A stretch of 64,000 bases of DNA, from the NCBI RefSeq assembly GCF_015624485.1, contig NZ_CP061378.1:7093501-7157500 (forward strand), in the 5' to 3' direction. The position numbers were made by a program, and so were the translations under genes. Positions 1-7,730 of this stretch are shown here, one piece after another. The number at the start of each line of letters is the position of its first letter. Position 1 is the stretch's first letter. Origin of the DNA: Bradyrhizobium genosp. L (GTDB lineage Bacteria; Pseudomonadota; Alphaproteobacteria; Rhizobiales; Xanthobacteraceae). The notes under the pieces were generated by a model, which saw nothing but the letters and a program-made list of their open reading frames with translations, had not been told where the DNA came from and searched no databases.

Positions 1-614
1 AATAGACGTCGTGAGCATCTCGCGGAGATTGAGCCAAGTCCTCGATGACGGTCCTGACTGGAATCGTGGAGACCGCACGGCGGCGATCAGTCGGCAAACA
101 CGCCGCGATTCTCGATCCCAAGGCGGCACTGGCTTGCTCGGCTGTCAGAACCGCCGACCCGGATGGACCAAAAGAACTGCCAAGTATGGGATTCGGGAAC
201 CAGGTATCGAGGACAGTCCCATTATTCGCAACAGTGGCCAGACCATATCCTTCTGCACCTGATGTTTCGTGGCTTTCGATTCTCACGACAGACTGTCCTT
301 CCATTCGTGCACAGGCGCGTATCTACAACTTTAGCGCGGTCGCGCTGGTCGGTACAGCTTGCTGCGTCGCCCGCTCGGCGAAAAGACGATTGGGCGGCCT
401 ACTTCCGGCATGGGTCAGACGCTGCCGTAACGCATCGAGATCGCGCTTGGTACAGCCGCAATTCGCAATCTTGGTACTGTTTTATGCGCCGGCGCAGCGC
501 ATCTATTCGCTTGTAGCAGGCGACCGAACTGCCACCGAACTGCCTTGGCAGTTTCCCGGATAGCCGGCGCCCCCACGGTTCCACCAAAGCGACAAAGACG
601 AAGGAGCAATTCCC
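1..614. other. Leading region without a convincing gene
   Basis: About 600 bases in which no open frame looks like a protein. The plus-strand frames here (for example 45-563) have irregular composition and no motif I recognise, and the region is visibly less GC-biased than the coding DNA that follows. It carries a perfect inverted repeat just upstream of the oxidoreductase gene, listed separately. It may be a long intergenic region or a decayed gene whose other end lies left of the window. Confidence 0.4.
538..553. promoter_or_regulatory. Inverted repeat upstream of the quinone-oxidoreductase-like gene
   Basis: AACTGCC-TT-GGCAGTT is a perfect 7+7 inverted repeat ending 61 bases before the start codon of the oxidoreductase. 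Its size and place fit the operator of a dimeric repressor. Half of the motif (CCGAACTGCC) is also repeated directly just upstream. Which protein would bind it is unknown; the HxlR protein encoded about 1.5 kb downstream is one possibility. Confidence 0.35.
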
Positions 615-1532
615 ATGAAGGCGATCGTTGTAACGGACCAGGCCACGGGAACGGCCGGGATGAAGCTGGTGGACCGGCCCGCGCCGCAGGCCGCGATCAA
701 CGACGTCGTCGTTCAGGTTCATGCGTCGGGATTTGTCCCGACCGAGCTGGCGTGGCCCTCGACCTGGACCGATCGGCTCGATCGCGACCGAACACCGTCG
801 ATCCCCGGGCACGAGCTGGCCGGCGTGGTCACCGCTCTCGGATATGGCACGACGGGACTGTCGGTGGGACAGCGGGTGTTCGGTCTGGCGGACTGGTATC
901 GCGACGGCACGCTGGCCGAGTACGTGGCGATCGAGGCACGCAACCTCGCGCCGCTTCCGGGCGACGTTGACTTCACAACGGGCGCAAGCCTCCCGGTCTC
1001 GGGCCTGACGGCTTGGCAAGGGCTATTCCAGCACGGGCGCCTTCAGGCCGGGCAGCGCGTCCTCGCACACGGCGCAGCCGGCGCCGTCGGGTCGATGGTG
1101 ACGCAACTCGCACGAGAGGCCGGCGCCTACGTCATCGGCTCCGGGCGGTCCGCCGACCGTCAGACCGTGCTCGACTTCGGCGCCAAGGAGTTCGTCGACC
1201 TCGACAACGACGCCCTGGAGGACGTCGGCAAAGTCGATCTGGTGTTCGACGTGATCGGCGGTGAAATCCAGAAGCGGTCCGTAAAACTGATTCAAGGCGG
1301 AGGAACACTGGTGACGATCGTTGGGCCGGCCGAGGCGCGCCCTTCCAACGGCCTGGCAGTCGATTTCGTCGTCGAGTCCGATCGTTCCCAACTGAGTGAG
1401 ATCGTGCAGCGGGTGCGGGACGGACGGCTGCGGACGAACATCGGCAACGTCTCGCCCCTCGACGAGGCCGTCGCTGCGTTAAATCCGACCAGGCGACGCA
1501 AAGGAAATACGATCATCCGCGTTCGCCCCTGA
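615..1532 (+). CDS. NADP-dependent quinone oxidoreductase-like protein (MDR/zinc-less ADH superfamily)
   Basis: A 305-residue medium-chain dehydrogenase/reductase. The N-terminal GroES-like domain holds the PGHELAGVV segment near residue 74, and the Rossmann domain holds the nucleotide loop HGAAGAVGSMV near residue 152. No zinc-ligand cysteines are evident, which places it with quinone oxidoreductases (QOR/YhdH-like) rather than zinc alcohol dehydrogenases. The expected reaction is NADPH-dependent reduction of quinones or alpha,beta-unsaturated carbonyls in the cytosol. An AAGGAG ribosome site lies 8 bases before the ATG. It stands alone: the next gene is convergent and a dispersed repeat fills the gap. 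Exact substrate unknown. Confidence 0.85.
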   Translation: MKAIVVTDQATGTAGMKLVDRPAPQAAINDVVVQVHASGFVPTELAWPSTWTDRLDRDRTPSIPGHELAGVVTALGYGTTGLSVGQRVFGLADWYRDGTLAEYVAIEARNLAPLPGDVDFTTGASLPVSGLTAWQGLFQHGRLQAGQRVLAHGAAGAVGSMVTQLAREAGAYVIGSGRSADRQTVLDFGAKEFVDLDNDALEDVGKVDLVFDVIGGEIQKRSVKLIQGGGTLVTIVGPAEARPSNGLAVDFVVESDRSQLSEIVQRVRDGRLRTNIGNVSPLDEAVAALNPTRRRKGNTIIRVRP

Positions 1533-1660
1533 GCGACACGTGGCCATCGATACGCGGCTGGCCGGCGGCTGTCCTGTCCAGGCCAGCCGGACGTTGAGAG
1601 AATGCGTTGCGCCGAACCAAGCGCTACGAACTCGCCGATGATGAATGAGGGCGCGCCTCC

Positions 1661-1792
1661 ACGATTTCGGAATATTGGAATAATATCCCTGAGTTGCCCG
1701 ACGTGTCAAGTTGCCTGGCTGAACACTGCCTGGTCGAACACCGGCCGCGGCCGCTGGCTCCTTTGCATGGGGTTGTTTTCGATATTTTGGCA
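1661..1792 (+). repeat. Dispersed repeat, copy 1 (matches 44301-44411 in inverse orientation)
   Basis: Blocks shared with the second copy are, in order, CGATTTCGGAATA, CCTGAGTTGCCCGACGTGTC continuing AAGTTGCC, and CTTTGCATGGGGTTGTTTT followed by CGATATTTTGG. The segment between the last two blocks is not conserved. It lies between the convergent oxidoreductase and HxlR genes. Both copies are intergenic, so this is a dispersed non-coding element rather than a gene fragment. Confidence 0.75.
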
Positions 1793-1805
1793 ACGCGCTC
1801 CAGCT

Positions 1806-2153
1806 CTAATCCACCTCCGCGCCGAGGAAGCGGACGCCGAACGTGTCGGCATTCGCCTGTCCCCAATCGTAGAGCGCCTGCAGCATCGGCTTCAGCATCT
1901 CGCCGCGCTTGGTCAGGCAGTAGCGTGAGGAGCCGCCGGCGCGCTCGTGTTTCACGAAGCCGGAATTGCAGAGATCGCGCAGCCGCTCGGTCAAGACCTT
2001 GTCGCTGAGCTGCGGGATGTCGTGGCGCAGTTCGCCATAGCGCATCGGACGGACTTTCAGCCGGCTCAGGATCACCGTCTTCCATTTGCCGGAGAGCTGG
2101 TCGATCGAGAACTCGACCGGGCAACCATATTTGCGCTTGGTCTTGCGTATCAT
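1806..2153 (-). CDS. HxlR-family winged-helix transcriptional regulator
   Basis: A 115-residue protein with the typical HxlR pattern: an N-terminal CPVEFSIDQLSGKWKTVILS segment, a winged-helix core (MRYGELRHDIPQLSDKVLTERLRDL) and a beta wing ending in LTKRGEMLKPML. The cysteine in the KYGCPVE segment sits where redox-sensing HxlR members such as YodB and HypR carry theirs. I place the start at 2153 because GGGAGA precedes that ATG; upstream in-frame codons would add 32 residues outside the family. It is divergent from the Fe-S/globin fusion gene with 95 bases between the starts, so it may control that gene. Family certain, ligand unknown. Confidence 0.87.
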   Translation of the reverse strand: MIRKTKRKYGCPVEFSIDQLSGKWKTVILSRLKVRPMRYGELRHDIPQLSDKVLTERLRDLCNSGFVKHERAGGSSRYCLTKRGEMLKPMLQALYDWGQANADTFGVRFLGAEVD

Positions 2154-2248
2154 CCCGTTCTCCCACGGCACTTTCCATCTGGTTCGTTGAGAGCCGCCAT
2201 CGATCCATCTAAGCACGCTTTGCACGGGTTGGGCGAACCCAGGGACCA

Positions 2249-3682
2249 ATGCAAGGCATGACAGAGGATAGCTCTCCCCCGCGGGCGATGCGCAAGCGCA
2301 TCGTCATTGAACACAACGGGCCCTACGCGCCCGATCCCGGTATCCCGATCGTCGATCATCTCGGCGTGCCGATCGCAGCCGAAGCACCGGCGCGGCTCTG
2401 CCGCTGCGGCCAATCGCAGACCAAGCCGTTCTGCGACGACAGCCATGTCGCACGCGGCTTCACCGACGCCAAGGATCCGCGGCGAGTGCCCGACAAGCTC
2501 GATGTCTACGAAGGACAGCAGGCTTTCGTGTTCGACAATCGCGGTACCTGCGCGCATTCCGGCTTCTGCACCGACCGGCTCAGATCGGCATTTCATCTCG
2601 GGGCGGAACCGTTCGTCACCCCGAGCGGCGCGCGGTTCGACGATCTCGTCAATGCCGTGCGCAAGTGCCCGTCCGGTGCGCTCGGTATCGGCATCGGACC
2701 TGCGCGTGACGCCAATTTGTCCGATGTCAGCCGATCGCCGCAGATCGAGGTCTCGAAGGACGGCCCGTACCGCATCACCGGCGATGTCGAGTTGGTCGAC
2801 GAGCAAGGCGCCGCCATCGCGCAGAATGCCGGTGCCTCGCGCGAGCATGTCAGCCTGTGCCGCTGCGGCTCGTCATTGAACAAGCCGTTCTGCGGCGGCA
2901 TGCATTGGAGCGTCGCGTTCCGCGATCCCATTCCCGATCCGCTGCGCGAGCCGACGCTGTTCGAATGGGCCGGCGGCTATCCGGCGCTGCTCGACATGAC
3001 GCGCATCTTCTACAGCCGTTACGTGCCGGAAGATCCGCTGCTCGGGCCGTTGTTTGCAGAGATGTCGCCGGACCATCCGGAACGGGTCGCGGCGTGGCTC
3101 AGCGAAGTGTTCGGCGGCCCGCGCTTCTACACCGAGCGCTATGGCGGCTATCGGCGGATGGTCTCGCAGCACATCGGCAAGCAGATCAGGCCGGAGCAGC
3201 GCGCGCTGTGGGCGATCTACATGATGCAGAGCGCCGACGATGCCGGGCTGCCGTCGGATCCGGAATTCCGCGCCGCCTTCGTCGCCTATATCGAATGGGG
3301 CTCGCGGATCGCGGTGGAGAACTCAGGCGCCGACGCCAAACCGCCGCCGAACATGCCCGTGCCGCGCTGGTGGTGGGTCTGCAACGCGACGCCGGGCGCG
3401 CGGCCGTCGGCGAATACCAGCGACGCGCCGGCCGCAGCGGACGTTATCCCGGCACTACCCGGCACTGATGAGCCCGTGCAGTTCGAACAGCACATCCGGC
3501 CATTGTTTCGACCGATGGATCGCAACTCGATGCTGTTCGCCTTCGACCTCTGGAAGGAGGAAGATGTCGCGAAACACCGTCAGCAGATCCTCGCGCGCCT
3601 CGAGGCCGGCACCATGCCGTGCGACGGCGCCTGGCCGGCCGAGCGGGTGGCGCTGTTCGCGCGCTGGGCCAATGCATTTTGA
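2249..3682 (+). CDS. CDGSH / 4Fe-4S / CDGSH / truncated-hemoglobin fusion protein
   Basis: A 477-residue multidomain protein. The order is a first CDGSH 2Fe-2S motif (C51, C53, C62, H66), a divergent mono-cluster ferredoxin segment (C101, C107, C140 followed by PSGAL), a second CDGSH motif (C204, C206, C215, H219), a group II truncated-globin domain (about 240-355, candidate proximal His308), then a low-complexity linker and a conserved tail with HIRPLFRPMDRNSM and FDLWKEEDV. It is probably cytosolic and concerned with electron transfer or with oxygen, NO or peroxide chemistry; the physiological role is unknown. AGGGACC precedes the ATG at 2249; ATG 2258 is also possible. Divergent from the HxlR gene. 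Confidence 0.82.
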   Translation: MQGMTEDSSPPRAMRKRIVIEHNGPYAPDPGIPIVDHLGVPIAAEAPARLCRCGQSQTKPFCDDSHVARGFTDAKDPRRVPDKLDVYEGQQAFVFDNRGTCAHSGFCTDRLRSAFHLGAEPFVTPSGARFDDLVNAVRKCPSGALGIGIGPARDANLSDVSRSPQIEVSKDGPYRITGDVELVDEQGAAIAQNAGASREHVSLCRCGSSLNKPFCGGMHWSVAFRDPIPDPLREPTLFEWAGGYPALLDMTRIFYSRYVPEDPLLGPLFAEMSPDHPERVAAWLSEVFGGPRFYTERYGGYRRMVSQHIGKQIRPEQRALWAIYMMQSADDAGLPSDPEFRAAFVAYIEWGSRIAVENSGADAKPPPNMPVPRWWWVCNATPGARPSANTSDAPAAADVIPALPGTDEPVQFEQHIRPLFRPMDRNSMLFAFDLWKEEDVAKHRQQILARLEAGTMPCDGAWPAERVALFARWANAF

Positions 3683-3811
3683 CAGCAGGATTGCGCCGAG
3701 GTGATCTCGGTGCAATTTCGGACGATTTCACTGAGCGGTGCTGCAATTTGTGCAGTAGCCGCGGGCGGGCTGCTGCGCTAGAGAGGGCCCGCCATTCAAG
3801 TGGAGACCCAA

Positions 3812-4162
3812 ATGAGCATTCAGCGTTTTGAGACCGGCCCGCGCATGAGCCAGGTCGTCGTGCACGGCAACACCGTCTATCTCGCCGGCGTCGTCGCCGG
3901 CAAGGCGGCGGGCGGCAGCGTCACCGACCAGACCAAGGACATCCTGTCGATCATCGACGGCCATCTGGCGAAAGCCGGCACCGACAAGTCGAAGCTCCTC
4001 AGCGCGACCATCTACATCACCGACATGAAGACGTTCCCCGAGATGAACGCGGCGTGGGACGCCTGGGTCTCGCCGGGCAACACGCCGGCGCGCGCCACCG
4101 TCGAGGCCAAGCTCGCGGCCCCGCAATACAATGTCGAGATCATGGTGATCGCGGCGAAGTGA
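3812..4162 (+). CDS. RidA/YjgF/YER057c/UK114-family protein
   Basis: A 116-residue RidA-like protein; the family normally has about 120-130 residues. Recognisable segments are the N-terminal VVVHGNTVYLAGVVAG strand, QTKDILSIIDGHL, and the C-terminal PARATVEAKLAAPQYNVEIM, whose Arg matches the carboxylate-binding arginine of imine deaminases. Family members hydrolyse reactive enamine/imine intermediates such as 2-aminoacrylate, usually as cytosolic trimers. The start at 3812 is supported by GGAG nine bases upstream; the in-frame GTG at 3800 overlaps that site and is unlikely. The gene is free-standing. Confidence 0.85.
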   Translation: MSIQRFETGPRMSQVVVHGNTVYLAGVVAGKAAGGSVTDQTKDILSIIDGHLAKAGTDKSKLLSATIYITDMKTFPEMNAAWDAWVSPGNTPARATVEAKLAAPQYNVEIMVIAAK

Positions 4163-4241
4163 CCGCGATATCGACTTGGACCAAACCAATGGCGCGGCGG
4201 CCGACGGCTCCCGCGCCATTTCCGTTTCAGGCAGCGCCGTT

Positions 4242-5309
4242 TCAGGCAGCGCGCGCAGCGCTGCCTTCCGCCTCGATCTTGCGCGCGAACAACCAGCGGA
4301 AATAAGTCAACGGCGCGTCCGCGCCGATCGCGAGCAGCTGATAGTTCGGATCGGCGTCGAACACTTTCTGCTGTGCCTCGATGATATCCTTGTCCTCGTT
4401 GAAGCCTTCTTCGAGACTATGCCGCAGCGACAGCGCGATATTCGGGTTGTCGATGTCGAAATCGTGCAAATAGTTCCAGAAGAAGTGGGTGGTCGAGCGC
4501 GTCTCCGGCGTCATGAACTGCGCGTTGCGATAGGACCGCGTGCCCGGGACCTGAACGCCCTTCTCGACGCCCTGCCCGGCCGGCGCGAACGTGGTGTCCA
4601 AGGTGAAGATGCCGGGAATGATCATGCGGCCGATGTTGCGGCGATCGATCGCATCGGTTTTGTTCGGGATCACCTTCTTGTGGTACGGCGGCGGCTCGGC
4701 GCCCATGTGCCAGCGCTCGACGCGGAAACCGTCGTCCAGCTTCTCGATCGCGACCGGCTTGGTCTTGTAGGCGTATTCCTCGGAGCCGCCGAGCGTGTTG
4801 GTGTGCACGAAAGCGAGATGAGCGAAGTCGCTGAGATTGTCGACGATCAGCAGCCAGTTGGCCTTGTAGTGCATGTAGCCGGGCAGCCCGCGCCATTTCG
4901 GGTCCTCGAGCGGCGGATAGTCGAGGATCAGTTTCGGATCGGCCTTTTCGGGGTCGCCGGTCCAGATGAAGATCAGATTGTAGCGCTCGACCACGGGATA
5001 GCTGCGCACGCCGAGCTTGGCGGGAATGCTGTCCTGGCCGGGGATCTGGATGCACTTGCCGTCGGCTGCGAACTTCATGCCGTGATACATGCACCTGATA
5101 TCGTCGCCCTCGACGCGCCCCATCGAGAGCGGCGCGGCGCGATGGCAGCAGCGGTCGTCGAGCGCGACGACCTTGCCGCTCGATCCGCGATAGAGCACGA
5201 TCGGGCGTTCCAGAATCGTGCGCGCCAGCTTCTTGCCGTCGATCAGCTCGTGATTCCACGCCGCCACATACCAGCTGTTGCGCAGGAAAATTCCGTCGTC
5301 GTCAGCCAT
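4242..5309 (-). CDS. Rieske 2Fe-2S aromatic ring-hydroxylating/O-demethylating oxygenase (VanA-like)
   Basis: A 355-residue oxygenase component. The Rieske motif is C54-x-H56 and C73-x2-H76; the mononuclear iron site shows D161-x2-H164-x4-H169. The length and single-subunit layout fit the vanillate O-demethylase / phthalate-oxygenase group of Rieske oxygenases, which take electrons from a separate reductase. No reductase gene lies beside it, so it must borrow one encoded elsewhere. It is divergent from a LysR gene 106 bases away, the usual arrangement for an aromatic-catabolic enzyme and its activator. The substrate cannot be told from the sequence. Confidence 0.88.
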   Translation of the reverse strand: MADDDGIFLRNSWYVAAWNHELIDGKKLARTILERPIVLYRGSSGKVVALDDRCCHRAAPLSMGRVEGDDIRCMYHGMKFAADGKCIQIPGQDSIPAKLGVRSYPVVERYNLIFIWTGDPEKADPKLILDYPPLEDPKWRGLPGYMHYKANWLLIVDNLSDFAHLAFVHTNTLGGSEEYAYKTKPVAIEKLDDGFRVERWHMGAEPPPYHKKVIPNKTDAIDRRNIGRMIIPGIFTLDTTFAPAGQGVEKGVQVPGTRSYRNAQFMTPETRSTTHFFWNYLHDFDIDNPNIALSLRHSLEEGFNEDKDIIEAQQKVFDADPNYQLLAIGADAPLTYFRWLFARKIEAEGSAARAA

Positions 5310-5415
5310 GCCACCCTCCCGATGCGATGTTCGTTACGACAAGGTTAGGTGATTGCGGCGGTCTGGATAATCCGATTTGGCTGGACACACTGTACCGCTG
5401 GATGGACAATCGGCC

Positions 5416-6324
5416 ATGGAATGGCGCGATTGGGAGCTGTTTTGCGAGGTTGTCGAGCATGGCGGCTTCACCGCGGCCGCACGCGTGCTCGGCCATCCCA
5501 AATCGAGCCTCAGTGCTGCGGTGCAGCGGCTGGAAACCAATCTGGGCTTGCGGCTGATCGAGCGCACCACGCGGCATTTGCGGCTGACCGACGTCGGCGA
5601 GACCATCTATCGCAAGGTCCGCCCGCTGTTCGCAGCCCTGCACGACACCCACAGCGAAGCGCTGGCGATGAGCAGCACGGTCGCCGGCACCCTGCGCATC
5701 AAGGCGCCCTACGAATTCGGCGCGCATCACGCGGGTCCGGTCGCCTGCGCGTTGATGAGCCGCTATCCGGAGCTCTCGATCCGGATCGATGTCGAGCATG
5801 ACATCGTCAATCCTGTCGCCGAGAATTACGACATCGTGTTCGCGATGCTGGAGGCGCCGCTGCCGTCCGCCGGCATCGTGATCCGCCGCGTCTTCAGCCT
5901 CGAGCGCGGCCTGTTCGCGGCACCCGCCTTGCTCAAGAGGTTCGGTGAACCGCGCACGCTGGAGGATTTGCGAAAGCTGCCGCTGTTGACCGGCCCCAAC
6001 GACACGCCATGGGCCGTCACCGCGCCTGATGGCGCCGTCGCCCATATCGAGGTCGAGAAGGCGCGCCTCACCTCATCGAACGCGCATGTCCGCCTGCAGG
6101 CGGCACTCGCCGGCCATGGCGTGTTGCGGGTGACCGCGAGCTATACCCGCGCTGCGGTCGCCGCCGGCGAGCTGCGGCGGCTATTGCCGGATCATGCCTG
6201 CGAGCCGCTCAACGTGCATGCACTGCTGCCGGCGCGGCAATTCGTCCCGGCCAAAGCGCGCTGCTTCCTCGATGCGATGGAGGCGCATGCGCGCGGCGAC
6301 CCCGAGGCCTATATCAAGCCCTAG
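5416..6324 (+). CDS. LysR-family transcriptional regulator
   Basis: A 302-residue LTTR. The N-terminal winged helix (WELFCEVVEHGGFTAAARVL, SSLSAAVQRLETNLGLRLIE) is followed by TTRHLRLTDVGE and a periplasmic-binding-like effector domain from about residue 90. The ATG at 5416 is chosen because MEWRDWELF aligns with the normal LTTR start; the TTG 39 bases upstream would add an atypical extension. It is divergent from the Rieske oxygenase gene, which it probably controls, and the shared 106-base gap would hold the operators. The ligand is presumably the oxygenase substrate or a product. Confidence 0.88.
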   Translation: MEWRDWELFCEVVEHGGFTAAARVLGHPKSSLSAAVQRLETNLGLRLIERTTRHLRLTDVGETIYRKVRPLFAALHDTHSEALAMSSTVAGTLRIKAPYEFGAHHAGPVACALMSRYPELSIRIDVEHDIVNPVAENYDIVFAMLEAPLPSAGIVIRRVFSLERGLFAAPALLKRFGEPRTLEDLRKLPLLTGPNDTPWAVTAPDGAVAHIEVEKARLTSSNAHVRLQAALAGHGVLRVTASYTRAAVAAGELRRLLPDHACEPLNVHALLPARQFVPAKARCFLDAMEAHARGDPEAYIKP

Positions 6325-6424
6325 CCTGCGCTGGCGCATGACTTCCGAGGTAATCGATCGCACGCAGCAAACCTTCGATAGTCCGGACAGCCGAACCATC
6401 CGGCTTCAATCGAAGGAGACCACC

Positions 6425-6787
6425 ATGACCGACCACGCCACCATCGCCCGCCGCTATATCGAGCTCTGGAACGAGCGCACGCCGAGCCGGCGCCGCGAGA
6501 TGCTGAGCGAGAGCTGGACCGCGGATGCGCGCTATATCGATCCCTTGATGAGCGGCGACGGCCATGCGGGCGTCGATGCGCTGATCGCCGGCGTGCAGCA
6601 GAAGTTCCCCGATTTCTCCTTCAAGCTGCTCGGCGAGGCCAACGGCTTCGGCGACCACGTCCGCTTCTCCTGGGGGCTCGGCCCCGACGGCGTCGACTGC
6701 CCGATCAAGGGGACAGATTTTGCCGTGCTGAAGGACGGCCGGATCAGGAGCATCACCGGATTCCTCGACCAGGTGCCCGGCGCCTGA
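6425..6787 (+). CDS. NTF2-like / SnoaL-type protein
   Basis: A 120-residue single-domain protein of the nuclear-transport-factor-2 fold: an N-terminal helix (ATIARRYIELWNE), an RYIDPLMSGDGHAGVDAL segment and C-terminal strands ending in FAVLKDGRIRSITGFLDQVP. Such proteins are small polyketide-cyclase-like or isomerase-like enzymes or binding proteins; no catalytic assignment is possible. AAGGAG lies seven bases before the ATG. It directly precedes a LuxR-type regulator on the same strand (63 bases), so the two may be co-transcribed. Confidence 0.78.
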   Translation: MTDHATIARRYIELWNERTPSRRREMLSESWTADARYIDPLMSGDGHAGVDALIAGVQQKFPDFSFKLLGEANGFGDHVRFSWGLGPDGVDCPIKGTDFAVLKDGRIRSITGFLDQVPGA

Positions 6788-6850
6788 GGGGCCGGCTTCC
6801 ACCGCGGCGATGTCGCTGATAGTCTTCCCGGAACAAATCGGGAGGACACC

Positions 6851-7648
6851 ATGAAGGCAGATTTCGCCTTCACGAATTCTGCGATCAGCGACATCACGCC
6901 GGCGCTGCTGGCGATCGGCCGCGACGGCTTTCCGCAGGCGCTGATCGGTGCGCTGCGGCGTGTGGCCGGGGTCGGTCATTGCATGGTGTTCTCATTCGCA
7001 GGCCCGCGCTCGGCCGCATGCCTGCTCGATATCGGCAACATCCCGACCGGACGCGATCTCGGCATCGCCTATGCCGGGCATTTCCACCAGGCCGATCCGA
7101 ACCGCGATGCGGTGTTCGAGGGCCAGGCGCAGGCTGCGCCGATCCTGCTGCCGACCTTCGCCCGCCGCATGTACAGCGATGGCTACCGCAAGCTGTTCTT
7201 CGACGATTCCGACATCGTCGACAAATTCGCCTCCGCGATCTGGATCGACGACACCTGCTTCTATGTCAACTTCTACCAGATCACCGCCCAGGGCCGTTTC
7301 AGCCGCGAGCAGATCGCGCGATTGACCACGGTCGCGCCCGCGGTCACAGCTGCCGTGGCGCGGCACTTCCAGCGCGACACCGCATCGGACGGCGATCCCA
7401 TGGCCCGGCTGAAGAACCTGTTCGCGACGGCCGCGCCGCTCGCCGAGCTGACCGGACGCGAGCAGGAGGTTTGCCTCGGCATCCTCACGGGTCTCAGCTC
7501 GGAGGCGATCGCGGCCGAGCTCGGCATCGGCCTGCACTCCGTCCTCACCTATCGCAGGCGCGCCTACGACAAGCTCGGCATCTGCGCGCAGAACGAGCTG
7601 TTCGCGATCGCGCTGCGGCTGATCGCCTCCGTGCGCCAGCTGAACTGA
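6851..7648 (+). CDS. LuxR-type helix-turn-helix transcriptional regulator
   Basis: A 265-residue protein whose C-terminal 60 residues form a LuxR/FixJ HTH: LTGREQEVCLGILTGLSSEA, then IAAELGIGLHSVLTYRRRAYDKLG. The N-terminal 190 residues lack a recognisable receiver or PAS motif and look like a divergent sensor domain. GGGAGGA precedes the ATG. It lies between an NTF2-like gene and a P450 gene on the same strand, 82 bases before the latter, so it could regulate either. HTH certain; signal unknown. Confidence 0.82.
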   Translation: MKADFAFTNSAISDITPALLAIGRDGFPQALIGALRRVAGVGHCMVFSFAGPRSAACLLDIGNIPTGRDLGIAYAGHFHQADPNRDAVFEGQAQAAPILLPTFARRMYSDGYRKLFFDDSDIVDKFASAIWIDDTCFYVNFYQITAQGRFSREQIARLTTVAPAVTAAVARHFQRDTASDGDPMARLKNLFATAAPLAELTGREQEVCLGILTGLSSEAIAAELGIGLHSVLTYRRRAYDKLGICAQNELFAIALRLIASVRQLN

Positions 7649-7730
7649 GCATCTCGCTGTCCCAAACCATGGGGACAGACCGGCGACACATGACGGCCTA
7701 CTCTCGGCGCCAAAATCCGAGGTCACGCCC

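Noticed and set aside
45..563. A 172-codon frame at the left edge.
   Set aside because: No motif, irregular composition, and two other frames are equally open; not supported as a gene.
1661..1792. The dispersed repeat was considered as an insertion-sequence remnant.
   Set aside because: No transposase-like frame, no terminal inverted repeats or target duplication seen in either copy.
2249..3682. The CDGSH/globin gene was considered as several genes joined by a sequencing error.
   Set aside because: The frame is open throughout with uniform codon use, and linkers between domains look natural.
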